This document shows positions 11,914 to 25,300 of a DNA stretch of 64,000 nt, piece after piece. The notes beneath the pieces are model-generated. The model worked only from the letters and a program-made list of their open reading frames with translations. It did no database searches and had not been told where the DNA came from. Numbering within the stretch: position 1 is the stretch's first letter; each line of letters begins with the position of its first letter. This DNA comes from Homalodisca vitripennis. Lineage: Eukaryota > Arthropoda > Insecta > Hemiptera > Cicadellidae. The DNA is taken from contig NW_025777425.1 of assembly GCF_021130785.1 (NCBI RefSeq), positions 62,001 through 126,000 on the forward strand. The letters run 5' to 3'. Made by a program: the position numbers and the translations under genes.

Positions 11914-12240
11914 TACAGTTGTACTCCAAGAAATTTATTTTGTCATTCCCCGACCGCTGCGTAACACTGATGACCTTCAGCGGTCACATAGTTTCCCTCC
12001 ACCTCTTTACCCTCACCACTCTACACCAATGCGAAAAAAACTGTTTCGGGGTACACGTCTGTTGTTCACATATTTTTTTGTTAATTGCTGCCGTGTTGGA
12101 GTAAGGTCGTACTCTACGCGACTAAATATGTTCCAAATGTATCCACTGGTGATCTGTGTAATGGTTCTTTTTTAATCATAAATAATTGCTATTTTCAATA
12201 CTATTAAGTTATTTGACTAATAAACAAAGTATTTAATAAT

Positions 12241-13345
12241 GGCTGAATTGTGATCGTGAGCAGTTCCAACGCTGGTTGCGAGCATGGTGTACCACACCAT
12301 GGGTTGCGAGATACTGATGATGACAGTGAAAGTGTTCTTGGTGTCCAAGATCTTGACGAATCAGAAGAAGACGACGAGGAACATTTTAAACAGTGCACGT
12401 CTGATGAAATCGATGAAGAAGGCAACCCTCCAGACACTCCATCAGCTGGTGGGGGTGAGGTCCCGGGCGTGGCGATGGAAGAAGAACCAGATATAACAGG
12501 TATCTCTCTTCACAGGCAGTTCTACAAGTCCCAATCCTAAACCCTGAATTTTATTTGGGTAGTGATCGTGAAAGAAAGATGTAGTTTGAACCCACAAGTT
12601 CCTCAAGGATCGCGCACACCAAGACATAATATAATACGCACGTTCCATAGACCAGAACCTCAAGGTAACGGCAAAAAGGCACAACTCCTGTTACTGCAAT
12701 ACAATGCATGATCGTTAATTGTACAAATATTCACATTCAGAAAGCAGAACCAAACTTTGAAAGGCCGAGAGATGCAAGCCCCCCAGATTATCGAGAAATA
12801 AGAGCAGCGATTGGGATATTATATATTGCTGGTGTCTTCTAAACCAGAAGAAGAAACCTGATGAAATGTGGAATAATAACTCCATGAGGACTAGTGAACA
12901 TGTAGTATATCTCACTATGAGCAAAATCCGGTTTATATTTTTATTACTTTGCCTCAGATTCGATAATGTGAATAGCAGAGAACAAAGGAAGTCTTTGGAC
13001 AATGTGGTTGCATTCCCGGAAATATTTGTTTCTAATTGCTGGGCAACCTACAAACCTACTGATTATTTGACTATTGGTAATTGATTGTACCTTTAGGGTT
13101 TATATGCCAAGCAAGCTTGCAAAATATCTGCTGATAGTATTTGCTCTTGTTTCTCAACAAACAATTATGCTTCAAACCCAGAGGTGTATGTGCGCAAGCA
13201 TAAGAGTCTATATTGGGAAATAGTCGAGTTACAACTTTTTCAGAAATGGGAATGACTGCCATTTTGAAACCTTTAATTGTTTGAGACTAGCTAACGAACT
13301 TATCCATGCAATGTGTAAATATTAGCTTACTACTACGAGAAAGTT
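12241..13345 (+). pseudogene. piggyBac transposase pseudogene, copy A
   Basis: The first open part (12250-12540) is an acidic N-terminus (ESEEDDEEHF, then DEIDEEGNPPDTPSAGGG) of the type common in piggyBac proteins. From about 12690 the translation, across frame breaks, gives the N-terminal core: DEMWNN, YLTMSKIRFIFLLLCLRFDN, then VSNCWATYKPTDYLTI. In piggyBac transposases the last block is followed at once by the first catalytic Asp (LTIDE). Here it reads LTIGN and a stop, and the next segment (YMPSKLAKY...FALVSQQT) is in another frame. The catalytic core is therefore destroyed. The same lesions are in copy B, so it was dead before the duplication. Confidence 0.75.
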
Positions 13346-13740
13346 CCATTTGAATAGGTTGGAAATTGCGGCAATTATAGTGTCCACTATTATAACTGCA
13401 ATACTGAAATCTTTGAAAGCCATTATCTGATAACCTTTAAAAAATAAAAAAGCTTTGTGCAGATACTGTCTCTGGACACTGTGCCAAGTTCAATCTGGAT
13501 CTATACGACAGTAGTGGTATTCATAGCTCGCGTTGTGGTATAATCTTATATAAATAATGTTTTGATTATGATTATGGTTTTAGCCTATATTCTGTGAACT
13601 ATGACATTCAACTTTATTTTTCTTGATTCTTTTTTACGCCATGGCCTACAGTCCGATGTATTTCAAATCCACAAAAGGCACATTTAGAATGTCTTCAGTG
13701 TGTTCAGATTTATCAAGAAGGGAAATTATTGAAGCCTAAT

Positions 13741-14210
13741 TTTTTATTACTCAATACAGGAGGTCCACGGGGCTCTAAATTCCACTAATATTCAATCTGC
13801 ACATTAATAACCTTCCATATCATATGGCATCTATACGTTTAGATGACTATAGCAGATATCTTTGACTATAAGTTATAATGCAGACTATACAAATATGTAG
13901 TCTATGTTAGAATCAGTCGCTTTCTCTGTACATTTTAAAGGCGCATATCAGCGTCTCGTTGTAGGGTTCTTAGAAAATAAACAAATTATTTCTAGACTGG
14001 AGCAATAATGTTCCTCCATGAGAGAAATGAGTTTAGTGTTTTCTATAAGTTTGCTGACATTACATTTTCATCATCTTATAAATTCTTAGGTGTATAAACT
14101 AGGTGATGTGTCTTTCTCAACACAACCAGTTTCTATTAAGAATGCTACTTATTGTATCCTAGATAAGCTAATCAAGCAGGGGTTCGATCCCGGAGTCTAA
14201 ATTTGGTTAT
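13741..14210 (+). pseudogene. LINE reverse-transcriptase relic
   Basis: Around 13765-13850 one frame reads IPLIFNLHINNLPYHM and then IRLDDYS, after a GGTCCACGGGGCTC stretch. This resembles the reverse-transcriptase block (GxPxGSxLxPxLFNxYINDLP ... ADD) of non-LTR retrotransposons. Stops and shifts occur on both sides, and the catalytic YADD is not intact. It is a short, old fragment and the family is not resolvable. Confidence 0.4.
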
Positions 14211-14520
14211 TATGCCTTATTTATGTCAAGTAGGGTTCAGATATATTTTTACCACTTAAGATGGTTGTAAAATTCAGACATTTAATTAATCATTATTACC
14301 CAACTGACCTTTAAGAAATACAAAATTTTGAACAAAACGGTGCCAATGTGCAACACTTTTAATCTTATCAAGTATCGTACAAAATTGATTTTACCAAATC
14401 TCTGTCTAAATAATATATATCCCAATACACAATAGGTCATGTAAAATAGTAGTAACAATAGTAATTTCTACACTATTAATAATATTTTAGGATTGGTCAG
14501 TATTGAACGAACAGAAGTTA

Positions 14521-14830
14521 AATAGGATAGTAAATAAAGTAAAAGAACAAAGAAATTACAATTTAGATGTTAGGTCCGTATCGCAGGAATATGGATTAAG
14601 CAATACCGTAAGAGAAGTAACCATCAACCAAGAAATATAATTATACTCTTTATAAGAGGTTATGTCCATATCGCAGGAATTTACGTTTAGTAAGTAAAGT
14701 AAAAGTATACCAAGAAGAATATTTTACAGGTTAAGTCCGCATTGTACTAACATAGGTTTACAATAGTAAATAAAGTAAAAGAATGCTAAGAACAATATTT
14801 TATACATCAGAAACATATCGCACGAACAAT
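14521..14830 (+). repeat. Diverged tandem repeat, roughly 75-85-bp units
   Basis: The block AGTAAATAAAGTAAAAG followed by a variable stretch and CATATCGCAGGAA-like sequence recurs at about 14529, 14690 and 14765. Unit lengths differ and the copies are clearly diverged. Confidence 0.65.
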
Positions 14831-14853
14831 TCGTAGTCACTCAGCAGTAGCAA

Positions 14854-15366
14854 TTGAAGTTATGGTATGGAGCGCATGCGCGAGTAGCGTGCATGCCGCA
14901 ACGTGTCAAGCACCGAACATGTCTTGGCCCGATAGATAAAGCGAACTCGTGTTATCTTGATCACGACGAGAAAACTAATCCTTCGATAAAGTTTGAATTG
15001 TCGAATCAAAGTTTTAAAAATACACTGTACTTTTCTCTGTCTCACAATTCTATTGATTCTTGTTTGAAATGGGTTCTTCATATTTCAGTATTATGTAAGC
15101 ATTTGAGTTCCACAATATTCGCTCTGCTATGTTTATCCAATTTTGCTTTACGTGAAACCATCAGAACTGGGCTTACTGTGTCCAGTTTGAGTCAAAGCGT
15201 ATGTATAATATTGGGAATTCGGTATTTTGCCGTCTGTATAATTTTAATAGAGTATTTTTACTTCAAGAGAGGCCACCGCGGATCGTATGGAGACAGACCT
15301 CGAAGTACTTGTAGAGAGAACGATTGCCGTGCCTGCCCTGTTTACTTATTTATGACTGCTTGGTAG
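14854..15366 (+). CDS. Unassigned 170-codon open frame
   Basis: The longest open frame in this non-repetitive stretch. It has several Cys residues and two hydrophobic runs (about residues 70-100 and 125-140) but no motif I recognise. I see no splice signals or neighbouring exons that support it. Chance openness is quite possible in a window of this size. Confidence 0.15.
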   Translation: MKLWYGAHARVACMPQRVKHRTCLGPIDKANSCYLDHDEKTNPSIKFELSNQSFKNTLYFSLSHNSIDSCLKWVLHISVLCKHLSSTIFALLCLSNFALRETIRTGLTVSSLSQSVCIILGIRYFAVCIILIEYFYFKRGHRGSYGDRPRSTCRENDCRACPVYLFMTAW

Positions 15367-17520
15367 GTGTTACATTTTAAAATTTCTAAAATCCGAAGAA
15401 AATAATCTCGTTATCCTTGTCTTAACACTGGAATCCGACCCGATTGCAGGTTCTAGATGCATAACAGCCGAATGCGTTCTAAGTTGATACTCGGTATAAA
15501 CAATAAATTTTACTTAATAATCCAAATGACTCCTGAAAAGTTTGCATTCATCCCTAGTGCATACATAAATGTATCGCGGAGTGGGAGAAATGTTGAGGAT
15601 TGATTGCATGGCCTTGAACGAACCAATCACGAAGAAGCAGCGAGGTAAATCAAACCAATTTGTTTTCAAACATCTTTCCACTAGCCTTCTGTGCACGAGG
15701 CAAGCTAAATGTACACCACAACCTGCTTACTATACAGCTCAACCATAGTGTAATCGCATAGAGATATAGATGTATATAGAGATTTCATTATATTGAATGA
15801 AATTGCCAATCGGAAATGAACGAATGTAATTTTAATTAGATTTTAGGTTTGGAGAGTAATAACAATTTTCCCCTAGCTTTTAATAATTTTATAGTTATTT
15901 AAGTTCTAGATTAGTTTTTATAGTATCAAACATCCCAAGACAGGTTGGAAGGGATACCTTGCATAAGCTCGGGAAATTAAGCTCCCGTCCTGAAATCAGC
16001 CACCACTTTACATGATGACATCTCCTGATGAGGAAGATAGATGTCTATCATCACTTCACTAATCGTTACTGGAGAAAATTAGCAGTAAGGAAAGAAAAAA
16101 GGTTTTCGCAAAGCAGTGAAAGACTGACAGTGAGTGTGACGTGATGCTAAAGCAGTGAGGAATCCCCTTTACTATGAGACCTTTACCTCCACCTACACCT
16201 TCGTACATATCTCCTCATTGTGCGATTACCCAACGGTCGTTAGAGGCGCCTTCGCATCAGTACACTACCTTGAGCCCAGCACGGCCCTAATTCTATTGCG
16301 ATAAAACTAACATACAACACTTCATACTTATGTTATAGACGAGGAAAACATTAACAAACCTGGATTGATATAAGTTTATTAGTTTGGACAAAAACAGGGG
16401 TGCATAATTTATGTGCTTCTCCACAATAACTTGAATGGGATTCACAGAAAAATGGGATAGACATGTGATAAAGGTGTTGACAAGGATATTTTGAGTTTAT
16501 TTAGGAATGTATTTTAAATAAGCTGTTTTTAGTGTGTTTTTCTTGGGGAGTCATCCCCGGCCTCTTTTTTACTTGGGGGTTTTCCGTATGGTCCTAAGAC
16601 CCTCCGGTGGACCCCTGTTATGTTATCTCATGTTATGTCTCAAATTGGTCCTAGAGAAGGAGCATCTAGTACCCTGATGTAACCTGAAAGTTTCCCACAC
16701 CATCTCTGATTGACTTATAGTTATTTTAAAAGTTTCGGTTTCTGCTTTCTATTTTGCTCCACTGATTACGGATCCCGTTCCAACAGGGACGCCATCGCGA
16801 CAACAAACACGACGAAATATAAAACCTTGTCACCATTAATGAGATAAGGTCTATTAATTTGAAGAAAACTACCGTGTCTGGCTTTTTCATTATCGCTTAC
16901 GCTTCCAAAACGATATAATGTTAACTTTTTTTAATATTTTTTATTTTTAATATCTTCTGAACCTAACTACACTGTCTCGGATCCATAACCAGATTTCTAC
17001 TGAAATTCCAGAGTCTGTGAAATAGGCGACTCGTCATATGTTCACTATACACATTCTCTTGTGTTAAGTTTATATTGTGTTTTTAAAGTCCGATCCTTTA
17101 AAATCTAAAGAGGATCTAAAAGGGACCACATAAAGGTAATCATCTTTTATTAAAAAGAACGTTCATTAAAATAGTCCTCGTAATTTCTTAAAGCCAATGA
17201 ACAAACGTGAAAAGATACATAAAAAACGTGTCGAATTGTATAACTAACTTCTTCCTTATTTTTGAAGTCTGTTAAAATGGTAAAATCTGAGTCGTCTTCC
17301 ATAGCAATAATAGGATTAGAATTCATCTACTTCGCCATTACAGTTTATATGCCCTCTCATTTTACTCTATAGTCTTTGTGTACAGTTTTCCTATTTTGAT
17401 CAGTAAATAAAACTTGACAAAAGCAAGAATATGTGAGTGCCGCTGGATACTACAAAAACAAGTAACGTTGGCAAATCTCGTTGTGGTAACATAAGGGTTA
17501 CCAACCTTTGTATCTCACTG
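15367..17520. other. No gene recognised
   Basis: Mixed-composition intergenic DNA. A GC-richer block at 15950-16330 (containing AAGCTCGGGAAATTAAGCTC) and another at 16545-16690 look like repeat fragments, but I cannot place them in a family. Confidence 0.4.
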
Positions 17521-17526
17521 TATACA

Positions 17527-17527
<1 letters not shown>

Positions 17528-17590
<63 letters not shown>

Positions 17591-17598
17591 GTATGTAT
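17528..17598. repeat. (TA)n microsatellite running into (ATGT)n
   Basis: About 25 TA units at 17528-17578, then four or five ATGT units to 17598. Confidence 0.95.
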
Positions 17599-17599
17599 A

Positions 17600-19420
17600 C
17601 TCTGTGCTACTCTATGCACATTGATATTCGACGTATATTTTGTTTTAGGACCATTGATAAAGTCACCAGCTTATGGTAGGTGAGCCTGACTGACGCTGGA
17701 TACTACAAGTAGTAGAACTATGCCGCGTCGTCGCCGCCATCATAGGAAGAGAAAAAACCGTCTTCAATCTCAATCCTGGTATGTATGATATATGTTCTTG
17801 TTGATGTGGACAACGTTCAAATCCTTGACAATTTTTTTTCACTGTCATGGTTTATTAACGTTTGCCGAAATATACAATGACAGTTGGAAAAGAGCTTTGT
17901 TGATATCAACTCAAAGCTGTAAAATGTGATAAATTCCTGATTCAATTGAAGTAACACTCCATACATGAAGTATATAATAAAAGCGTTGGGGATGAATGAA
18001 ATAAATTATATACATTGAATTATACAATAGAAAACTATTTAATGCAGTTTTATTGACAAATATATGTTATTTCAAGCTTAAAAGAAACTTTAAAATATAA
18101 TTATGAGTAGAACATTTTATCTTGTCTTAGGAGCAGAGGAAGAAACATATATTTTTGAAAACGCTTTAAAACGATTCTTTAACTCTTTTTCATCAAAAAG
18201 AAATGACCGAATCGGTTCGCAAGCATTTCAGTAGGAAAATATTTTGGAAATGCAATATTCTGTTTACAGATTAACATATTAATAATTTATTTTGTGATAA
18301 CTATTGATAATAACTGCAAACAATTTATTTATTTCAAATATTTAACATCCTTGTAATTAACACATTAAAACTAATTTCACAGAATAAATGAAGTGAGTTC
18401 TCAAAATGCTTCAGCATTGATTGCAATTCGACGAATATTCTCTAGTTGTATGTTCCCAGTTCTCATATTATATATTTTTAGTATATCTCATCGTAATAAT
18501 AGCAGAAGCTTATAATACATTTTTAAAGTTTTTAGAACTAGAAATAAATGTAGTTTGAAGTTTGTTTTCTTATCGAGTTTTCGCAGTTACATACGTAATA
18601 GGGTTTTACCCAACAGGTTTTGCAATGCCCACTGTTTCAGTGCGGCTTGAAACAGTTGTGTTATTGGTAAATAACGTCGAGTGTTGTATGGAGTGTATAC
18701 GTACAATAATCGCCTGTTGAATACCTGACATAGGTGACATTTAAATAATAACTTAACTATGAACTCATTAATACACTAAAGCAGTTAGAAGATCATAGGT
18801 GATTAATTGGATATAACTAATTAGCTTAGAGGTTTAATATATTACCCCACCTTTTGCACTGCATTTAAAATACACATTTGACGCAATTGTTGATTTTAAG
18901 GCACTGAAAAATTTATAACGTTTACATTGAAAAACAAATTATTTAATCTATTGTCGTTACATGATCTTTAACTATGGCTTAATAAAACCTGTTGTTATTT
19001 GTTTGTATGAAACTTGTAATATAAGTATTGTTAGTAAATTTATTTAAAAATGTCTATGGTTTGAATGTAAGTACCATCCAGTTGGAGGTGGTGTACGGAG
19101 GAGGTGAGTATACTGCTCGAAAAATAATGTTATTATTGACATCAAAGCCAAGGGTAAAGCTTTGGAAAACGTGTACCTCAAATACTTTATAGTGAACTAA
19201 TAATGTTCATGTTTTAGGTTAAACAAGATAATACAAAACTGTTAATTTTGACTTTAGTCATCGAGATATTAAGAGCTTATATAATACAGTATTAGCCATA
19301 ATAAACAGTACTGAAACTGAATCAGCTGTAGTTGCCTTCTCAATCAGCTGATTCAATTGTCGATTGTTGCCACGGCTTCGTCCTCATTACTTCTTTCTTA
19401 TTTGAGGTTAGTTTTTGCTA
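17600..19420. other. No gene recognised
   Basis: AT-rich DNA with scattered stops in all frames. GCTGGATACTACAA occurs at 17440 and 17695, bracketing the microsatellite, which suggests a small local duplication. Nothing else could be identified. Confidence 0.4.
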
Positions 19421-19422
19421 AC

Positions 19423-20070
19423 ATGGTGCTAAAAACGGTAGAGAAGTCTTTTATCGTAGAGCATTATTTTCACTGATACGGAATTGGACGTGCGGGTGGG
19501 CCAAGCTTGTCATACACTTGCATTACGTTTTCAGGAACATTTCTACAAAAATCTGCCTAGTAATGCTGTGACTCTTAGTGTTGTTGAAACATTTTGAACT
19601 ACTATCTGTACAAATGAAAACCACGGAAGAGTTACAGAGTGCAGCAAGTGTTACAGTCACCGAAAAGAAGTCTAATGCGCGCTTCTCTTAAACTGAATAT
19701 TAGCAATACGTCAATGCGAAGAATGATCAATAAGGTTAAAAAATATTGGTGGTTTTCCCTACAGAATACAAATTGTACAAACTTTGAACTGTAGAAACAA
19801 ACTAGCCAGAGTTCAGTACTGTGCTTCAATGTTAGCAATATGCTATGAAGAACCTGAGTTTCTGAGTGATGTATGGTTTACAGATGAATGTCATGTGCAT
19901 CTTAATGGTTTCATAAACAACCAGACAACACGTTTCCTTGAATTGGAACGCCCTGACATTGTTGTAGAGAGGCTACACCTGTATCGTTCAACTCAAAGAA
20001 AAAATAAGCAAGTGTATTAGGACAATGGAACAACCGCTATTCATGAAAATGATGCGAAACCTATAAGAAC
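19423..20070 (+). pseudogene. Mariner-like transposase relic
   Basis: From 19423 the frame begins MVLKTVEKSFIVEHYF, resembling the N-terminal helix-turn-helix start of insect mariner-like transposases. Later parts read MRASLKLNISNTSMRRMI and then, at 19784-20020, RNKLARVQYCASMLAICYEE, FLSDVWFTDECHVHLNGF, TRFLELERPDIV. The WFTDECHVHLNGF block carries the first catalytic Asp of the DDE/D core. Several stops and frameshifts separate the pieces, and the second and third catalytic residues are missing. It is an older relative of the 59457 element. I could not define terminal repeats. Confidence 0.75.
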
Positions 20071-20439
20071 GGTACGAGTGTTGCCTTAAACTGAAATATA
20101 GAACATGTTCATACCCGAGTTTAACCGATTTTGCATCTTTTGTCTTGTACTTATTGGTAAAATCTATATGTAATATTACCGTGTTTACCATAATAAAGTA
20201 TTACCATTTCAATACTGTTTATTTTGGCTAATCTATATATATTAAGCACCTGCACATTAAAACTGCAATTACGAGACAGTACGTATATTAAATAGCCAAA
20301 CACTATTTGAAGGCACTAGGTTGTGATGTATATTTGTCTTTAAAATATATATCTGGTTGAACTTAAAGCTTGAGTGTTAGAACCCTCTAGAATAAAGTAC
20401 ATGTGTACAATGGCTACAAACGTATACTTATGACATATT

Positions 20440-20560
20440 ATTTTCTTGATCATGGCAACAAGGCAAAGTATAAAACGGCGTTGGAAATATAGTTCACTTG
20501 AACCAGAAGTGCTCACACACGGGCAAAGCTTACGAAAAGCGTGCGAAGCCGCGGGAAACA
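20440..20560 (-). repeat. R1 repeat head, inverted
   Basis: On the minus strand this reads CCCGCGGCTTCGCACGC and then GAGCACTTCTGGTTCAAGTG, the same start as the R1 copies at 6270 and 21674. The 133-codon open frame at 20541-20942 starts inside it and has no recognisable product. Confidence 0.65.
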
Positions 20561-21384
20561 GTACTGTATATTTGAATGCAATAACATCAGGGATTGGATT
20601 GTACCACTTTTAGGTCCGTTTATTTTAATAAACGTTGTAATTTCATATTTCCTTTTGTATGAGTTCGTCTCAATGAAGCAAAATTGCGTAAGTGTTGGCC
20701 AATATGAGAAGCGAACATTCACACAGTTTTCTAAAAACATTGTTATATATTACACATTGGAAAACTCTATATTGAATTACAATAGAAACTATAGTTGTTT
20801 TCAACCAAATATAACTCACCAAATTATAAAATACTACGGAATATTAAAGTTTTCATCTAAGAGTGTTTTCTCCAGCTGTTCCATTTTATTAAACCATGCT
20901 TCCTCCACACAACCAATCGGAGCACGCTCACTGGTTACATGATCGTTTTGTTTCTCTATATTTACTAGGTTATGTTCAGTGCTATTTTTTATTTTTTAAA
21001 CTTTTAAACTTACAGCGGGTGTCACGGTAGTGTAAGAGAGATAGTGAACGTCCCCTACCATAATTCCCCCTACTTCAATGTTTTACACTATGTTAAAAAT
21101 TTAACTTTCATGTTCGCTTTCGTTTTAATACGATGAAAAATGTGTACATTGTAAAAATCATTAAAACATATGTTTTTGTTTTATACTGGACTAGCGTCCA
21201 GGACCAGCGGCTTCGCCGGCAATCCCTCTTCATCAGAAAATTGATATGTTTCCGTAATGCAGAGAGTAAGGCCCCATTTTCTTCCTTATTGTTCTTGACA
21301 CGTTTATTTGTTGAGAGCGATCTTTCAGCAGTACATGTCAGTTGTACTGAATTGTTTAAATAATAATAATAGTTTACTAAAAAA

Positions 21385-21435
21385 GTAATTTAAAAATGTA
21401 TAATTTGGGGAGTCCGGACCCCTGGGACCCCATCA
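21385..21435 (+). mobile_element. Possible hAT-type 3' terminus
   Basis: The stretch GGGAGTCCGGACCCC...CCCCATCACTG ends in CACTG and is GC-rich, as in right ends of hAT elements (inverted CAGTG). I find neither a left partner nor a target duplication nearby. This is a weak call. Confidence 0.25.
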
Positions 21436-22325
21436 CTGGCTATGTCCTTTCTCTGCATCCAACACTCCATATATTTGATTGAATAGTTACAACGGTTTCA
21501 TTAACACTGGAACTATTTAAGACCAAAGGAACTCCAGTCCAAGCTTTTAGCTTTCTTAATGAAAGCAATTATGATATAATACGATGGATTTTTTAAATAG
21601 GCATAATGAATTTCGACGATTTTATATAATTAAAAACTGCATTTGGTGTCTGGTATATTACTTTGTAAATTCACTTGCAGTTATGCGCAGCTTCGCACGC
21701 AATTTCGAAGGTTTTGCACGTACAGTGTAGGCTATGAGCACTTCTGGTTCGAGTGATTCATATTTCCAACGCCAATGTTGAGTTTGCCTTGTTGCCACGA
21801 TCAAGAAAATCAATCAAAAGTCTTTATTTATGGCCATTGTAAATTACTTCGGTCTAAGTATTTTTTGTTCTATAGATGGTTTTGCCTTGTTTCCCGACCA
21901 AGAATATATATGTGTACTTCTCGTATACACACAAATGTCTGAGAAGCCTATTTACGTCAAAAACAACTGATGAGTTTTAATAACAATGTTTAAATTTATA
22001 GTAAAGGTTAGATGGTAAATTTGTTTTTCATAACTACATCAAAGGAGTGACCAAGCACTGCATAGACTACTTAACATTTGCCAGAATATACAGTTAAAAG
22101 TATATTTTTACCAAAGCATTTAATTTTCTGATGTGGATATTTTCTTACTCTGTGCTCAACAACGTTACAGAAAAGGTTGAAATAAGAAGTGTTATTACTA
22201 TCTAGCTTTCTCTATGCTTTCACACTATAAATGTTAACAAATTGAAAATATTTATTAAATTAATGAAAACATATGGTTGTGGTGTCATAAAACAATATTT
22301 ACACAGAAAAGTTAATAATATACTC

Positions 22326-25300
22326 CAGTGGCGCACCCAGGGGGGGGCTTTGGGGGCTTAAGCCCCCCCCAAGGACCTGATATATCCGACTAATAAATAC
22401 TGTATGTGACTAATCATTCGTTATGTATCATCATATATGTTTTATCGTACTTTTATAAACTATAATGAATGGTAACGTTAAACCTATTTATTAAAGTAAC
22501 ACAGATTAAATCATAGAAATCAAGAGTTGTGAAACAAATATTTAGACGTATGTATTCACAGTATAACTGCCTGCGCTGCTGTGTTAGCTCCCTCCATTCC
22601 ATCCTGCTCTATGGCGATGACTACGTGCCGTTGCCATGGGCGACCAGCTCTAGTTTCCACAACTCTCACCAGACGCGGCCCGTGCCCGCCCCGGCAGTGA
22701 ATTTGTCTTTTGTCCAGTTGACAGTCGTAGTTTTATCGAATTGCAGTATAGTGTGTGTTATGGGTTGTCTGGCTGTCAAGTTCAAGCTGTGTTTTGTGGT
22801 CTAGGTCTGACAAATTGGTTGGACAGTAGTCTAGTAAGTTATGGGTGATAAAAGAAAAGCTAGTATACAAAACTATTTTAAACCGTTGAAATGCCACAAA
22901 AATATTTCGGCAAGTAAGGAGCTGCCTACATGTGCTGAACAGCCTGAGTTTGTGTTGGAGGATGTCTCGGGAGCTAACGTAAGAACTCTGCAGTCCGATG
23001 TAAGTCAAAATAACTTAGACATTGCTTTGTTTAAAACAAAAAATTGACAGACAGTGAAAAGTTAAAAGTGTTGAATGACAGATGGGTCCCTCAAAGTAGT
23101 TTTAACTTTCCTTACAGAACGTACGGGGACTCAACAACGAAAATTTTTGTTTTCATGGCTAAATAAATATACTTGGCTGTCTTATTCTGGAATTGAAGAC
23201 TCTGCATACTGTGTTCATTGTATGCTTTTTTCCAAAAAAAGAAGTAGGCCAAGAGTAACGCTCAACATACTGGCCAACTTGTTGAGGAAGGTTTTTCTAA
23301 CTGGAAAAAAGCATTAGAAAAAATTTGAAAAGCATGCAGCCTCACAGTACCACAAGGGACTCTTGTGTAAGCGCAGCTAACTTTAAAAGAGTAATGGATA
23401 GTGAAATCAAATCAATCGACAAATCCCTTGATAAAGGGAAAGACCTTCAAGCCCAAAACAACGTGAAAAAGAATCCTTCCGATAATAGACACTATTATTT
23501 TGTGTGGAAGGCAAAATATTGCTCTTAGGGGCCATAGAGATTATGGCGAGTTTGATATAAATCGTAGACCTGCCGAGAATGAGGGTAACTTTAGAGCACT
23601 GCTTAGAGCCAGAATTGAAGCGGGGGATCAAGATTTAAAAAAAACACTTTGAATCATGTGGAAAAAATGCTACGTACATAAGTTGGAACTTCCAAAACCA
23701 AATAATTGATGCTTGTAACCAGATCATAACTGAAAAAAATAGCAACTAAAGTTAAAGAGGCTTAAGTTTTTTAGTATTCTCGCAGATGAAACGTCCGATG
23801 TTTCAACAATTGAACAGTTTTCGTTGTGTCTACGATACGTAGATTCTGATGCATCAAATAATTACCAAATATGTGAGCAATTTCTCAAGTTCATGCCACT
23901 AACCTCCACAACCGGTAGGGAGTTGGCAAAAAACTGTAATAAAAGGACTTGAAGATAGTAACATTGACGTCAATAACCTACGTGGCCAGGGGTACGATGG
24001 AGCGGCTGCCATGAGTGGGAAGTTTAATGGGACCCAAGCCTGTATCCAAGAAGCTCACCCCACAGCAATATTTGTGCATTGCGCTTCTCATAGCCTTAAT
24101 CTGGCATTATCAAACGCTTCTGAAGTTGCACCTATCAGAAACTGTTTCGGAATAGTAGAGAGGGTGTATAATTTTTTCAACACTCCTAAAAGACAAGCCG
24201 TTTTACAACAGTGTATTGCATCGGAGATAAATGTTGAAACCAACAGGAAAAAACTGCTACAACTTTGTCCAACAAGATGGGTGCAAAGGCATGATGCCGT
24301 CTTTGTCATGAAGGAGCTTCTTCAACCAGTTGAAGTAGCGTTGGAGGAAATAAAAAACTGGAGTGATAGAGACTCTTCTTCTGGAACTCTTATTTTACTC
24401 AGCTCTTTACGTCAAGGCGAATTCATCATTTCTCTCTTGGCATCAACAAGCTCCTTGGTTACACTGTAAACCTAAGCAAAAAGCTGCAAGGAAGTGATTT
24501 GGAACTATCTTCTGCAATCACACATGCTGAAACTGTACTTGAAAGCCTAAAATCCATAAGAACAAATGCGGATGAAGAGTTTCACTCCTTGTTTGAAGAG
24601 GCTACCCATATGGCCAACAAACTTTGGATGTAAAATCTCCATGCCCCGAACAGTTGGCAGACAAACAAAATAGAAACAACACACCAGCAGATACGCCTGA
24701 AGTGTACTACCGGCGATCTATTTTCATCCCTTGGATTGAATCTTTGATAAGTTCTTTGGAATCCCGATTCATGAAACATAAAGACATATTGAAGGGGTTT
24801 GAGTGTCTGATGCCTACAGCCGATGGATCACGTGGAAAGGAAGAAACCTCAAAACTTAATTATCTGCAGCTGTGTTGTTTTTTATAAAAATGACATAATT
24901 GAAAGTGGTGGGAACAACGAAAGCCTGCTCAAAGCCGAGTTTGAGTTGTGGCACAACAGCTTTAAGACCCACACCAACACACCAAGAAATGTAATTGATT
25001 TGTTGAACTTGTGTGATAAGGACATGTTTCCTAACATCCACATATTGTTGAAAATATTGTGCACTATCCCTGTAACTACGAGTACAGCAGAAAGGTCGTT
25101 CTCAACATTACGTAGACTCAAGACCTATCTAAGGAATACCATGGGTGCTAACAGACTGAGTGGACTGGCGGCTTTGAATATTCACCGTGAAATAGAAGTG
25201 ACCAATACAGAGGTAGTTTCTGTTCTCAAAAAAATCGACCAGACGTCTAGATTTTGTCTTGTAAATATTTTAACTTTAACTTACATCTCATTTTGTAATC

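Larger units (their letters stand above)
1..13603 (+). repeat. Direct repeat unit, copy A (split by a 10.2-kb insertion)
   Basis: Positions 1-1669 plus 11914-13603 match 60617-63982 in the same orientation. In the first 1.66 kb I count about a dozen substitutions, a 7-bp indel near 970 and a 14-bp indel near 1480. Matching stops at 13603 (63982 in copy B), but only the last 18 bases of the window are left to show this, so the true edge may be further on. The unit contains the mariner end, the DDE_3 element 3' part with its terminal repeat, and a decayed piggyBac gene. Confidence 0.9.

Noticed and set aside
11735..12175. 146-codon plus-strand frame
   Set aside because: It runs across the right boundary of the 10.2-kb element at 11913 and does not exist in copy B.
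14177..14200. tRNA or SINE from the B-box-like GGTTCGATCCC
   Set aside because: No A box, no cloverleaf and no tail around it; a single 11-bp match is not enough.
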